From Stackebrandtia albiflava (GTDB taxonomy: Bacteria; Actinomycetota; Actinomycetes; Mycobacteriales; Micromonosporaceae): a stretch of 64,000 nucleotides of DNA. The notes below the pieces were generated by a model that was not told the origin of the DNA, ran no database searches, and worked only from the letters and a program-made list of their open reading frames with translations. Shown here in pieces: positions 1 to 7,425 of the stretch (position 1 is its first letter; the number at the start of each line of letters is the position of its first letter). The translations under genes were made by a program, and so were the position numbers. The stretch lies in NCBI RefSeq assembly GCF_007994225.1, contig NZ_VLLL01000012.1, positions 62,001 to 126,000 of the forward strand, given 5' to 3'.

Positions 1-671
1 CAGTCGCCGGGCCGGTCGATCCGGTGACGGAGGTGCGTGATGATCGCGGCATCGACGTCGACGCCGCCGAGGTCGTCGAGCCCGTCGACCGTCACCACCT
101 CGAAACCGGTGCCGGTGCGTCTCACCACGGCGGCGTCGAAGGTGCCGCCGCCGAAGTCGTGCACCACCACCACCGAACCCGTCGGCACGTCGTGTGCCAG
201 CCGGGTCAGGTAGTAGTGCGCGGCGGCGACCGGTTCCGGCACGAACACCGGCGAGACGAGGCCGGCCTGCTCGGCGGCGTCCCGCAGTACGAGCAGCCGG
301 GTCGGGCCCCACTGCGCGGGGTGTGTGAGGACCGTGGTGCCGGGTGTCTCGCCCAGGACCCGCACCGCCTCGTCCCACGCCCGGCCCAGCACCGCGGCGA
401 ACAACGCCACCACGGTGAACTCCTCGTCCCCCAACAGGACGGTGACGTCGTCGATGCGGCGCTTGGGATGCGGTTCGAAACAGGCGGGCCTGAAGTGGGC
501 CGCGTCCACCGCCTCCCGGCCCACCGTCAGACCCTCGGCCGCCGCGAACACGGCCGAGGGCAGCAACGGCGTCGCGTCGAACAGCAACGGCTCCACCCGC
601 CCGTCGGCACGCCTCACGACGGCGACCGTGTGTGAGGTTCCGAAGTCGACAGACAGTGCGGCACCGGGCAT
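1..671 (-). CDS. Hsp70-like (DnaK-family) ATPase, 3' end outside window
   Basis: The 223 visible residues are the N-terminal part of an actin-fold ATPase of the Hsp70 family. The phosphate-1 loop reads VDFGTSHT (about residues 8-15) and the phosphate-2 loop reads HDFGGGTFD (about residues 174-182), preceded by EPVAAAHYY. The ATG at 669-671 lies 13 nt after the stop of the upstream membrane-protein gene, with an AGGA ribosome site about 9 nt before it, so it is probably the last visible gene of the operon that starts at 3860. Actinobacterial Hsp70-like proteins of this type usually lack the canonical substrate domain or carry unrelated C-termini; that part is not visible. The role is inferred to be an ATP-driven switch or chaperone for the neighbouring proteins. 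Confidence 0.85.
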   Translation of the reverse strand, partial: MPGAALSVDFGTSHTVAVVRRADGRVEPLLFDATPLLPSAVFAAAEGLTVGREAVDAAHFRPACFEPHPKRRIDDVTVLLGDEEFTVVALFAAVLGRAWDEAVRVLGETPGTTVLTHPAQWGPTRLLVLRDAAEQAGLVSPVFVPEPVAAAHYYLTRLAHDVPTGSVVVVHDFGGGTFDAAVVRRTGTGFEVVTVDGLDDLGGVDVDAAIITHLRHRIDRPGD

Positions 672-684
672 GCGTGAATCCTAT

Positions 685-2697
685 TCATTCTCGCTGTCGT
701 TGCGCCACAATGCTTACCGTGGACCCGTCCGCCCCGGCCGCGCCGTCGCGTTCAAGCCATCCCTTCCCTTCCGCGGCGATCCCCTCCAGCAGCCGCAACG
801 CGTGAGCGAATCCCGAGGCGGCGAGATTTATCCTCTGCAAATCCTTCGGCTCATCGCCCGCGTCAGCGGTTAGCTCTTCGCTCTCGGTGACGGTGATGCC
901 CCTAGCAGGTCCATTCATCAAGGTCAGCTTCATCGTGAGTCGCTTGCCCGAATCCGACTCCACCCGGACCGAGGAAACCGCCTCGAATCGATAGTTGTCG
1001 CGTTGTTCTCCGATGAACTTCGGCGCCCGGAAGTCTAGTTCTGAGGCGACCTCCCTGACGCCGTCCTCGGTGATGAGGAACAAGCGGAGCGCGTACTTGG
1101 AGAACCGCCACGGCCCACCGGATACCCGCGCCCGCGTCCGTCCCTTGGCCGGTCCCTGGAACACGGCGTGAGAGACGACATCTCGCCACGAGAGCCGGTA
1201 ATGCCGAAGAGCGTTGTCGATCAGGACCGTTCTGTCGCATTGCAGCCAGGTCTCCATCTCGTTCTCAGAGGGCCGGGTCGCGTCGAGTTTGGCCTTCCAA
1301 CGACGGTATTCCGCCAGTCTGTCGGCGTGGCGCCGTTCGCAATCCTCCATGTCCTCCGCCTCACGACGTTGTTCGCGAAGTATGAACTCCCACTTCCGCG
1401 CGGCATAGGTACCCGTGGCTGCGATCCCGATGATCGTCATCGCACCGGCCAGCGGTTCGATCCTCAACACCGACACCGCGACGACGACCGCACACGACAG
1501 AACGACGGAGAGACCCAACAGAGTGTGGACCCTGGTGGATAGTGCGATCCGATACCGTTCAAGATGCGCGTACAGTTCACCGTTCCGCCAACGGGTTCTG
1601 GCGTCGCGTGCCAGGTATCCGATCAACCACTTGACGCGTCCTACCGGGATGCCTGTCTCGCGGTATACACCGGCCACCTCCTTGCGGAGTCGGCCTCGGA
1701 TGTCGGCGATCTCATGAAGCCACGCCTCCACGCCCACACCATGGGGTCGATACTTCACGAAGTAGTGGTCGAACGCCACGCTCACCGCCTTGGCGAACCC
1801 GGTACCACGGAGGTGACCGATGGCCGTATGTCGTCGGTAATCCCGGTTCTCCGAATCGATACGACGAGCGCTATAGCACCATTCGAATCCATGACGCGCC
1901 CCGATGAAGCCGGCCACGACGGCACTCGGAAACGCGAAGAGCGGCAAGACGTCGGCGGTTCCGAGCGTCAACCAGCCCAGGTACGCGGCCAAGGCACCGA
2001 ACAACGATGTGGAGATGCGCGCCCTGAGACGATCCGCCGGCGTCGCCTTCGACGGATCCGCCGGTTTCGTTCTCGGGGGAGCCGGAATCGGATGGAAGTA
2101 GGCCCACATCCGATCCCGGCGACCGTTACCGAACCGTTCGGTTTCGGCGTTCGCCTTCGTTTCCCGCCACAGTTCGTCCCTGACGGCACCGGACAGCACC
2201 AGGCCGAGATGACGGTCGATCTTCGTACGAAGGCCGGGTGGAAGCTCCAGGATCCGCTTCTCCGCCGACTGATGGTCACCCTCGTTGAATTCGAGATGGC
2301 GTAGCAACTCCCTGACCGCATCGAGCACCTCCATGTGCTCGTCCGGATAGACCCTCCCGTCCCGCGCGACCGCGCCAAGCCGATCGCGCTCCTGACGTGA
2401 CAAGTCTCGATAAGCACGCTTGCTCAGCATTGCCAGTACCCAATGAAACCGGACCTCGGCGCTGTCATGCCCGCCTGCGATCGCCTCGCTGATCAGTTCC
2501 TCGGCCCGAACCGGCACACCGTCCTCCAGGTAACGCAGTCCGACCCGGTACTTTTCCTGCGGCGACGAATCCGGTGCCACCTGATAGACGGTGGCGTGGT
2601 GAACCTCTCGCGCCTGGATACCGACGGTGGCGCCGTGAGCGGCGAAGTTCGCGGTGGTGGAGGTGTGGGGCGGAACCCCGGAAGCACTGCCGTTCAT
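685..2697 (-). CDS. Four-helix membrane protein with N-terminal TVGIQA motif
   Basis: No named enzyme family is recognised in this 670-residue protein. Residues about 19-40 carry a motif (GATVGIQAREVHHATVYQV) that closely resembles one in the gene before it. Residues about 41-180 are helical and TPR-like. Two hydrophobic pairs, about 231-268 and 391-433, look like two hairpins of membrane helices separated by a basic segment. A charged coiled coil follows (about 436-475). The C-terminal part (about 510-650) alternates strands and then a helix (ASGFAHALRLLEGIAAEGKGW). Proteins of this layout occur as unnamed proteins in other actinomycetes, from memory. Its ATG overlaps the stop of the nucleosidase gene (ATGA at 2694-2697), so the two are translationally coupled. 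A membrane-acting partner or sensor is inferred. Confidence 0.75.
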   Translation of the reverse strand: MNGSASGVPPHTSTTANFAAHGATVGIQAREVHHATVYQVAPDSSPQEKYRVGLRYLEDGVPVRAEELISEAIAGGHDSAEVRFHWVLAMLSKRAYRDLSRQERDRLGAVARDGRVYPDEHMEVLDAVRELLRHLEFNEGDHQSAEKRILELPPGLRTKIDRHLGLVLSGAVRDELWRETKANAETERFGNGRRDRMWAYFHPIPAPPRTKPADPSKATPADRLRARISTSLFGALAAYLGWLTLGTADVLPLFAFPSAVVAGFIGARHGFEWCYSARRIDSENRDYRRHTAIGHLRGTGFAKAVSVAFDHYFVKYRPHGVGVEAWLHEIADIRGRLRKEVAGVYRETGIPVGRVKWLIGYLARDARTRWRNGELYAHLERYRIALSTRVHTLLGLSVVLSCAVVVAVSVLRIEPLAGAMTIIGIAATGTYAARKWEFILREQRREAEDMEDCERRHADRLAEYRRWKAKLDATRPSENEMETWLQCDRTVLIDNALRHYRLSWRDVVSHAVFQGPAKGRTRARVSGGPWRFSKYALRLFLITEDGVREVASELDFRAPKFIGEQRDNYRFEAVSSVRVESDSGKRLTMKLTLMNGPARGITVTESEELTADAGDEPKDLQRINLAASGFAHALRLLEGIAAEGKGWLERDGAAGADGSTVSIVAQRQRE

Positions 2698-3860
2698 GAC
2701 AACCCGTTCACGGCCGAGATCACCTGAGCGACGTCCCCCGCGATGTTCGTGGTCCCGGCCACCAGGCCACTGAGGCGTTTCAACGCGAGAACCGATTTCT
2801 TGCGCCCTTCTCCATCGGGTACGCGTAGCCCGTTCTCCGCGTTCGCGATCTCGTCGCGGGCTGCCACATAGGAGTCGTCGTCGATTTCACCGTTGGCGTG
2901 GTCGCGGTCGAGTCGGTCTCGAAGAGCGGAAACCACCTTCAGCAGTTCGTCGAGCGTTCCCGCGACGGGTGTCGCGTTGATCGACACGGTGCTGCCGGAG
3001 ACGTGGGCGGCCTGGATTCCGACCGTTCCCGACGACACGTTGAACACGGGACCGCCCGCAGTCTCAGGAGTGGCGCGGCCGGCATCGGGCGTGGACATGG
3101 TGTTCTCCGTCCTCTCGTCGAGGTAGTGGGCGGCGAGTGTCACCGCGAAGGCGGCGGCATTGGCCGCCGCGAGTGGCTGGCGGGTGAGGTCTTCTCGGGG
3201 GTTCTTGGTGCCGTCGGCGCGGTCGCTGATTCCGCGCACGATTCCCACGTGGGTGTTGTGGAGGTGACCGGCCTGGGCGACTCCGCCGGCCTCCATCTCT
3301 ATGGCGATCGCATCGTTGTAGCTGTTGTGTATCCACGCCGCTTCGGGCGATCTCCGCGAGTTCTGCAGAACCTCACCGGCCGCGATGGAACCGAAACGCA
3401 CCTGCGGGGCACCGGATTCCGGTGGTAGCCGTCTCATCCAGTCCTTGTCACGAGCGAGGTCTTTCGCGAGTTGGCTCAGAGGGTGCGACGCCTCCCATAC
3501 GCGTGGGCGTGCCTTGAGGCCGTCGTCCTCGCTGGTGCCGCCGTGATAGGCGTAGACCCGGTCGGCGACCACCACATCACCCAATCGCAACGAGCTTCGC
3601 AGGGCACCGGCCACACCGACGAACAGGACGGCGGCGGGAGAGAACTCCTGGATCGCGCGTTCGGCCAGCACCGCGGATGCCGAGTTGCCGGCGCCGGTGA
3701 GCCCGAGTGCGATCCGGCATCCGGTGCCGTGGACCGTGCCGACTTCGAAGCGGGTTCCCGCACTGTGACGTTGCTTCCGGATTCCTGAAAGGTGTCGTCG
3801 CACTGCTTGATATTCGAGGTTCAGCGCGGTGAGGACTACGACGACGTCTGATTCGGACAT
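2694..3860 (-). CDS. Nucleoside phosphorylase/MTA-SAH nucleosidase-like protein with signalling tail
   Basis: Residues 1-247 form a PNP/UDP-phosphorylase fold: LTGAGNSAS (about 54-62), FVGVAGAL (80-87), AIEMEAGGVA (186-195, the purine and ribose-binding Glu-Met-Glu), and RGISDRAD (209-216) with the candidate catalytic Asp213 typical of MTA/SAH nucleosidases. Stand-alone enzymes end near residue 245. Here a linker leads to SSGTVGIQAAHVSGSTVSIN (276-295), then a charged helical stretch (303-346) and an Ala/Gly-rich terminal helix (353-388). The tail suggests an effector enzyme wired to a partner rather than ordinary methionine salvage. It is the first gene of the operon with the membrane protein and the Hsp70-like ATPase. 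Hydrolysis of a nucleoside or nucleotide is inferred from the fold. Confidence 0.82.
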   Translation of the reverse strand: MSESDVVVVLTALNLEYQAVRRHLSGIRKQRHSAGTRFEVGTVHGTGCRIALGLTGAGNSASAVLAERAIQEFSPAAVLFVGVAGALRSSLRLGDVVVADRVYAYHGGTSEDDGLKARPRVWEASHPLSQLAKDLARDKDWMRRLPPESGAPQVRFGSIAAGEVLQNSRRSPEAAWIHNSYNDAIAIEMEAGGVAQAGHLHNTHVGIVRGISDRADGTKNPREDLTRQPLAAANAAAFAVTLAAHYLDERTENTMSTPDAGRATPETAGGPVFNVSSGTVGIQAAHVSGSTVSINATPVAGTLDELLKVVSALRDRLDRDHANGEIDDDSYVAARDEIANAENGLRVPDGEGRKKSVLALKRLSGLVAGTTNIAGDVAQVISAVNGLS

Positions 3861-4258
3861 TGCGCCTCCAACAACGGTGATTACTTCGTCGGATGAATCG
3901 AGTGGAGTTCGGTTACGTGCCGCGGAACAGGCGCCACGGGATACGGGAGTGTCGGGTTCTCACGTACCGGGCGACCTGCCCGACACGGTGGCCATTGCGT
4001 GTTCGGCAAATGAGACGTGTCGCCGGTTGCGACGCGATCCCAATTAATGTGACTCTGACATGAAGCATAGGGCGTCACCGAGTGGAAAGCAACCCTCTGC
4101 GCACATGACGATCACGCACGGTGCCCGGGGCTCGCGGAAACCCCCACGGACGGCCCGGATCGGCCGATGGGTCTTTCGGAGCGTGGCGGGATGGTGACGG
4201 GGGCGGTAGGCTGGGGCGGTCAACGAATCGCGCCGCTCACACAGAAGGCGACGAATAC
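3861..4258. other. Intergenic region between divergent genes
   Basis: This stretch of about 400 bp separates the minus-strand nucleosidase operon from the plus-strand cysteine-rich peptide gene. No convincing gene is seen. It is less GC-rich than its surroundings around 4040-4070. A weak promoter-like pair on the minus strand is TTGCTT (4087-4092) and TATGCT (4064-4069) with 17 bp between, which would give a leader of about 200 nt. A TAGGCT box at 4207-4212 could serve the plus strand, with no clear -35. Confidence 0.4.
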
Positions 4259-4471
4259 ATGCTCAAGACCTTGACGAGACTCGCCGACTCGGCCCTCGAC
4301 CGGCTCGTGATCGGCAGGCGTGCCGGTGCGGGTTGCCCGACCGAGTACTACTGGGAGACCACCTGTTACGGCCACGACGGTTGCGTGTGGGCCAAGGGCA
4401 CCGCCCAATGGCGATGGGTGATCACGAGCTCGTGCACCGCCAAGCGCACCAGCACCTACCGTTGCTGCTGA
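4259..4471 (+). CDS. Small six-cysteine peptide, unknown
   Basis: The gene encodes 70 residues starting at an ATG preceded by AGAAGG. The N-terminal 24 residues form an amphipathic helix-like segment (MLKTLTRLADSALDRLVIGR) ending in RAGAG. The rest is rich in Cys, Trp, Tyr and Thr, with cysteines at 26, 36, 42, 59, 69 and 70. There is no hydrophobic signal peptide. The leader-plus-core look could mean a ribosomally made modified peptide or a disulfide-bonded or metal-binding peptide, but no modifying enzyme lies nearby. A hairpin terminator follows at 4532. Function is unknown. Confidence 0.6.
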   Translation: MLKTLTRLADSALDRLVIGRRAGAGCPTEYYWETTCYGHDGCVWAKGTAQWRWVITSSCTAKRTSTYRCC

Positions 4472-4531
4472 CCATCCACTGAGAACTTCTACGCGACGGC
4501 GACCGGCCTCCCGGCATCGCCGTCGCCCAAT

Positions 4532-4566
4532 CCGGGATCTCCGCCCACAACGGACGGAGGTCCCGG
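4532..4566. terminator. Hairpin between convergent genes
   Basis: Arms 4532-4543 and 4555-4566 (CCGGGATCTCCG with CGGAGGTCCCGG) form a 12-bp stem with one G-T wobble and an 11-nt loop. It sits between the convergent peptide and SDR genes and abuts the SDR stop codon. Confidence 0.65.
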
Positions 4567-5361
4567 CTACGGCAGGATCGCGTCGGTGTACCCGCCGTCG
4601 ACCCGCAACGCGCCACCGGTGGTCGCCGAGGCGAACGTGGAGGACAGATACACGACCATGTTCGCGATCTCCTCCGGCCGGATCAGCCGCTGCAGCAACG
4701 AGTTGGGCCGGTGGCGGAGCATGAACTCGCGCTGCGCCTCCTCCCACGGGAGTGCCGGGTCGACCAGCTCGTAGACGAAGTCGCGGACTCCACCGGTCTC
4801 GGTGGGCCCGGCGATCACCGAGTTGACCGTGACGCCGGTCCCGGCGGTGGTCTTGGCGAAGCCGCGCGACACCGCCAGCAACGCCGTCTTCGACATACCA
4901 TAGTGGATCATCTCGGCCGGTGTCGCGATCGCCGAGTCGCTGGCGACGAACTGGACCCTGCCCCATCCCGCCTCCATCTGCCGCGGCAGATAGTGCCTGG
5001 TGAGCCGCACGCCCGACAACACGTTGACCTCGAAGTAGCGACGCCATTCGTCGTCGGTGATCTCCAGGGCCGGCCGTTCACCGAAGATCCCGAGGTTGTT
5101 GACGAGGATGTCCACGGTCGGCACCGCCTCCAACACCGCAGCCGTGCCCTCCTCGGTGGTGAGGTCGCCGACGGCCGCGACCGGCTCCGCTCCCGGCACG
5201 TTCTCCCTCACCGCCGCCACCGCCGCCGCGACGGACTCCTCACCGCGCCCGTTGACCCCGACACGGGCGCCCGCCGCCGCCAGTCCCGTGGCGATCGCCA
5301 ACCCGATGCCCTGCGTCGAACCGCTGACCAGCGCGGTCCTGCCCGACAGATCGATCCGCAC
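4567..5361 (-). CDS. Short-chain dehydrogenase/reductase (SDR)
   Basis: A 264-residue classical SDR, the usual length. The cofactor loop SGSTQGIG is at residues 13-20, NNLG at 88-91, and the catalytic triad is Ser141 with Tyr154 and Lys158 (YGMSK). The Arg at 38-40 region (NGRGEE) favours NADP over NAD. It would oxidise or reduce an alcohol or ketone; the substrate cannot be read from the sequence. It stands alone, convergent with the cysteine-rich peptide gene. Confidence 0.9.
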   Translation of the reverse strand: MRIDLSGRTALVSGSTQGIGLAIATGLAAAGARVGVNGRGEESVAAAVAAVRENVPGAEPVAAVGDLTTEEGTAAVLEAVPTVDILVNNLGIFGERPALEITDDEWRRYFEVNVLSGVRLTRHYLPRQMEAGWGRVQFVASDSAIATPAEMIHYGMSKTALLAVSRGFAKTTAGTGVTVNSVIAGPTETGGVRDFVYELVDPALPWEEAQREFMLRHRPNSLLQRLIRPEEIANMVVYLSSTFASATTGGALRVDGGYTDAILP

Positions 5362-5717
5362 CGCATACCTCCCGTGTCCCCGCCGCCCCGCCGGGCGGCG
5401 GTCGCGCGCGACCGACGATATCCCGGCGTCCGCGCGCCGTCACCGGATCCTCCGGAGCGCGGGCGGGTCATGATGACGAGATGCGGCAGAACGCCGTGGC
5501 GATCATCCGGGACGAGTCCGAGCAGCCCCTCGACGTTGACTCGGCTGCTGCCCGGCCTGGACTGACCACGACATGCGCGTCCGGCACGCTGCGTGACGAA
5601 TCGGACATCGATCCGGTGGGTAAACTCCGGGGGTTCCGCAGCCGTGGGCCGGTCGACGTGTCGCCATTGTGGATGGTTTTCCGATTCGTCGCCCGATCGC
5701 CTCAGACAGGATGACGC
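5362..5717. other. Intergenic region without recognised gene
   Basis: The 356 bp between the divergent SDR and phosphotransferase genes contain an open frame (5481-5714) with no ribosome site and no recognisable composition, which is not called. The promoters for both neighbours must lie here, but no clear -35/-10 pair stands out. Confidence 0.4.
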
Positions 5718-6629
5718 ATGACAATGGACCTGAACCCGGCCGAGCTGCTCAGCCGGTACGGCCGTACCCCCACCACCGAACCCGTGGAGCTGCCGGGAGG
5801 TCAGGACAACCGGAACCTGCGGATTGGCACCGACCTCGGTGACGTCGTGGTGCGGCAGTACCTGAGGTCGCCGCTGGAACGGATCCGGGCGGAGCTGGAA
5901 CTGGTGGACTTCCTCGCACGGCGGGGTTACCCGACTCCGGCTCCCCTGCCGTTGCGGGCGGGACGGTTCCTGTCGGAACAGGAGCCGCCGGTGGCGGTGT
6001 TCGAGTTCGCCCGGGGCCGGGCCGCCGACGGCTCCGACGGGGCACCGGCCGCCCAGACCGGTGAACTGCTGGCGCGGCTGCACACCCTGACGTCGGGCTG
6101 GTTGGACGCGCGGATACCCGAGTACGACCGGGTCGCCGCGCTGCGGGCGACGATCGACGGTCCTTTCGAGGTGCCCGGTGCCGAGGAGTGGCGGGCGGCC
6201 GTGGAGTCGTTCCTGGCGGAGAACTCGACGGGGTTGGCGGAGTTGGCGGAGCTGCCGGCCGGTCCGTTGCACCACGACATGCACGGTGCGAACCTGTTGG
6301 TGGAGAACGGAAGGATCACGGCGGTACTGGACTTCGACGAGCTCAACCACGGACCGCTGGTGATCGATCTGGCGCGGGCGTTGTTCTACCTCGCGGTGGC
6401 GCAGCCCGACCGCGGGCTTCCCGCCGCACCGGCCGAGGCGCTCGTCGCCGGGTATCGGAGCGCCCGGATGCTGACCGGCCCGGAGCACGCGGCGCTGCCG
6501 GTGGCGTTCGGGTTGGTCGCGCTCGTGGACGCGGCCGAGGTGTTGACCGGTGGCGGGCTGGCGTCGGTCTCCGACTGCCACAGTTGGCAGGTGTTCCGGG
6601 CGAACGAGGGCGCGCTCGCGGGACTGTGA
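5718..6629 (+). CDS. APH-fold phosphotransferase
   Basis: A 303-residue kinase of the aminoglycoside phosphotransferase/homoserine kinase type II superfamily. The catalytic loop HHDMHGANLL is at residues 185-194 (Asp187, Asn192) and the metal-binding DFD at 205-207. The ATP-binding N-lobe contains VVVRQYL (43-49). The ATG at 5718 has AGGA 6 nt upstream; a second Met at 5724 is possible. The substrate is unknown; members phosphorylate homoserine, choline, sugars or antibiotics. It converges on the AlkB-like gene with no spacer. Confidence 0.88.
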   Translation: MTMDLNPAELLSRYGRTPTTEPVELPGGQDNRNLRIGTDLGDVVVRQYLRSPLERIRAELELVDFLARRGYPTPAPLPLRAGRFLSEQEPPVAVFEFARGRAADGSDGAPAAQTGELLARLHTLTSGWLDARIPEYDRVAALRATIDGPFEVPGAEEWRAAVESFLAENSTGLAELAELPAGPLHHDMHGANLLVENGRITAVLDFDELNHGPLVIDLARALFYLAVAQPDRGLPAAPAEALVAGYRSARMLTGPEHAALPVAFGLVALVDAAEVLTGGGLASVSDCHSWQVFRANEGALAGL

Positions 6630-7184
6630 TCACCCGGCTGCGACGGTGCGGAACGTCAGCGACACGCGGCGGCCGCGTGGTATGCGTCCGTGGCGGGACG
6701 GGTCGGTGCGGCGGGCCGCGATGCCGTGCCGCCACGTGTATCGGGCTTCGCCCGTCATGAGGCACAGGCCGCCCGGATCCAGCGTCACGGTCTGCTTCGC
6801 GCCGGTTCCGGGGTGGGTGAAGTCCATGTCGCAGCGGGAACCCGTGCTTATCGACGCGACCACCGGCCCGAAACCCGAGACGTGGTCCACGTGGGCGGAG
6901 ATGCCCTGGCCCGGTGCGTACTCGTTGACTATCAACTGGTCCGGGCGGGCCATGTGTCCTTCGGACACGAGACGGTCGAGGACGCCGGTCACCCACTCGG
7001 GCATCGGTGGCGCGGGCCGGGTCGTCGTGACCCGGCGGCTGCCGTAGTCGTAACGGTGGCCGTAATGCTGGACGCGCCGCCGCAACGTGTCGTCCCACTC
7101 GGCCGTGTCGACGGCGGCCAGAAGCCGTGCCGTCTCGGCGGCAGGCAGCCAGTCGGGAATGTACCGGAGACCGGGAACCGTCAT
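6630..7184 (-). CDS. AlkB-like 2-oxoglutarate/Fe(II) dioxygenase
   Basis: The 184-residue protein has the AlkB-family signature NEYAPGQGISAHVD at 87-100, with iron ligands His98, Asp100 and His153, and the 2-oxoglutarate-binding RxxxxxR at Arg173-Arg179 (RRVSLTFR). Known members remove alkyl groups from DNA, RNA or protein by oxidation. The short length resembles the DNA-repair-type bacterial proteins, but the substrate is not certain. Its stop touches the end of the convergent kinase gene. Confidence 0.9.
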   Translation of the reverse strand: MTVPGLRYIPDWLPAAETARLLAAVDTAEWDDTLRRRVQHYGHRYDYGSRRVTTTRPAPPMPEWVTGVLDRLVSEGHMARPDQLIVNEYAPGQGISAHVDHVSGFGPVVASISTGSRCDMDFTHPGTGAKQTVTLDPGGLCLMTGEARYTWRHGIAARRTDPSRHGRIPRGRRVSLTFRTVAAG

Positions 7185-7246
7185 GCCGGGATGTTAGCGG
7201 CGGGGACCGACGGGGGGACGATACCGCCAGACCGCTCCACAGTGGC

Positions 7247-7352
7247 TTATCCACAATCCCGGGGTTCTCCACAGGCGCGACGGCGACGCCTCGACACGGT
7301 CCCGGCAACGGACCTAGGCTCGACGCCATGGGGAGGAGGAGTGGCGGCCCCC
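7247..7352 (+). repeat. Dispersed repeat, copy A (DnaA boxes plus promoter-like block)
   Basis: This copy matches the reverse complement of 29946-30051. It opens with a perfect DnaA box TTATCCACA (7247-7255), then a second partial box (TTCTCCACA, 7265-7273). It ends in a 38-bp block identical in both copies (7315-7352). That block starts TAGGCTCGACGCCATGGGG, a -10-like TAGGCT 7 nt before an ATG. A TCGACA at 7291-7296 gives a -35-like match at 18 bp spacing. Confidence 0.75.
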
Positions 7353-7387
7353 GACCACGTCCGAGCGGCGACCGCATCGCCCACCTC

Positions 7388-7417
7388 CGGCGGCCGGGAC
7401 GGATCCCGGCCGCCGGT
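7388..7417. terminator. glyA terminator hairpin
   Basis: A perfect 13-bp stem (7388-7400 with 7405-7417) with a 4-nt loop CGGA lies 9 nt beyond the glyA stop codon on the minus strand. It lacks a strong U tract, as is common in high-GC actinobacteria. Confidence 0.75.
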
Positions 7418-7425
7418 GTGACGGT

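Noticed and set aside
5208-6581. 457-codon minus-strand frame over the APH-type kinase
   Set aside because: Arg/His/Gln-rich shadow of the kinase and SDR genes.
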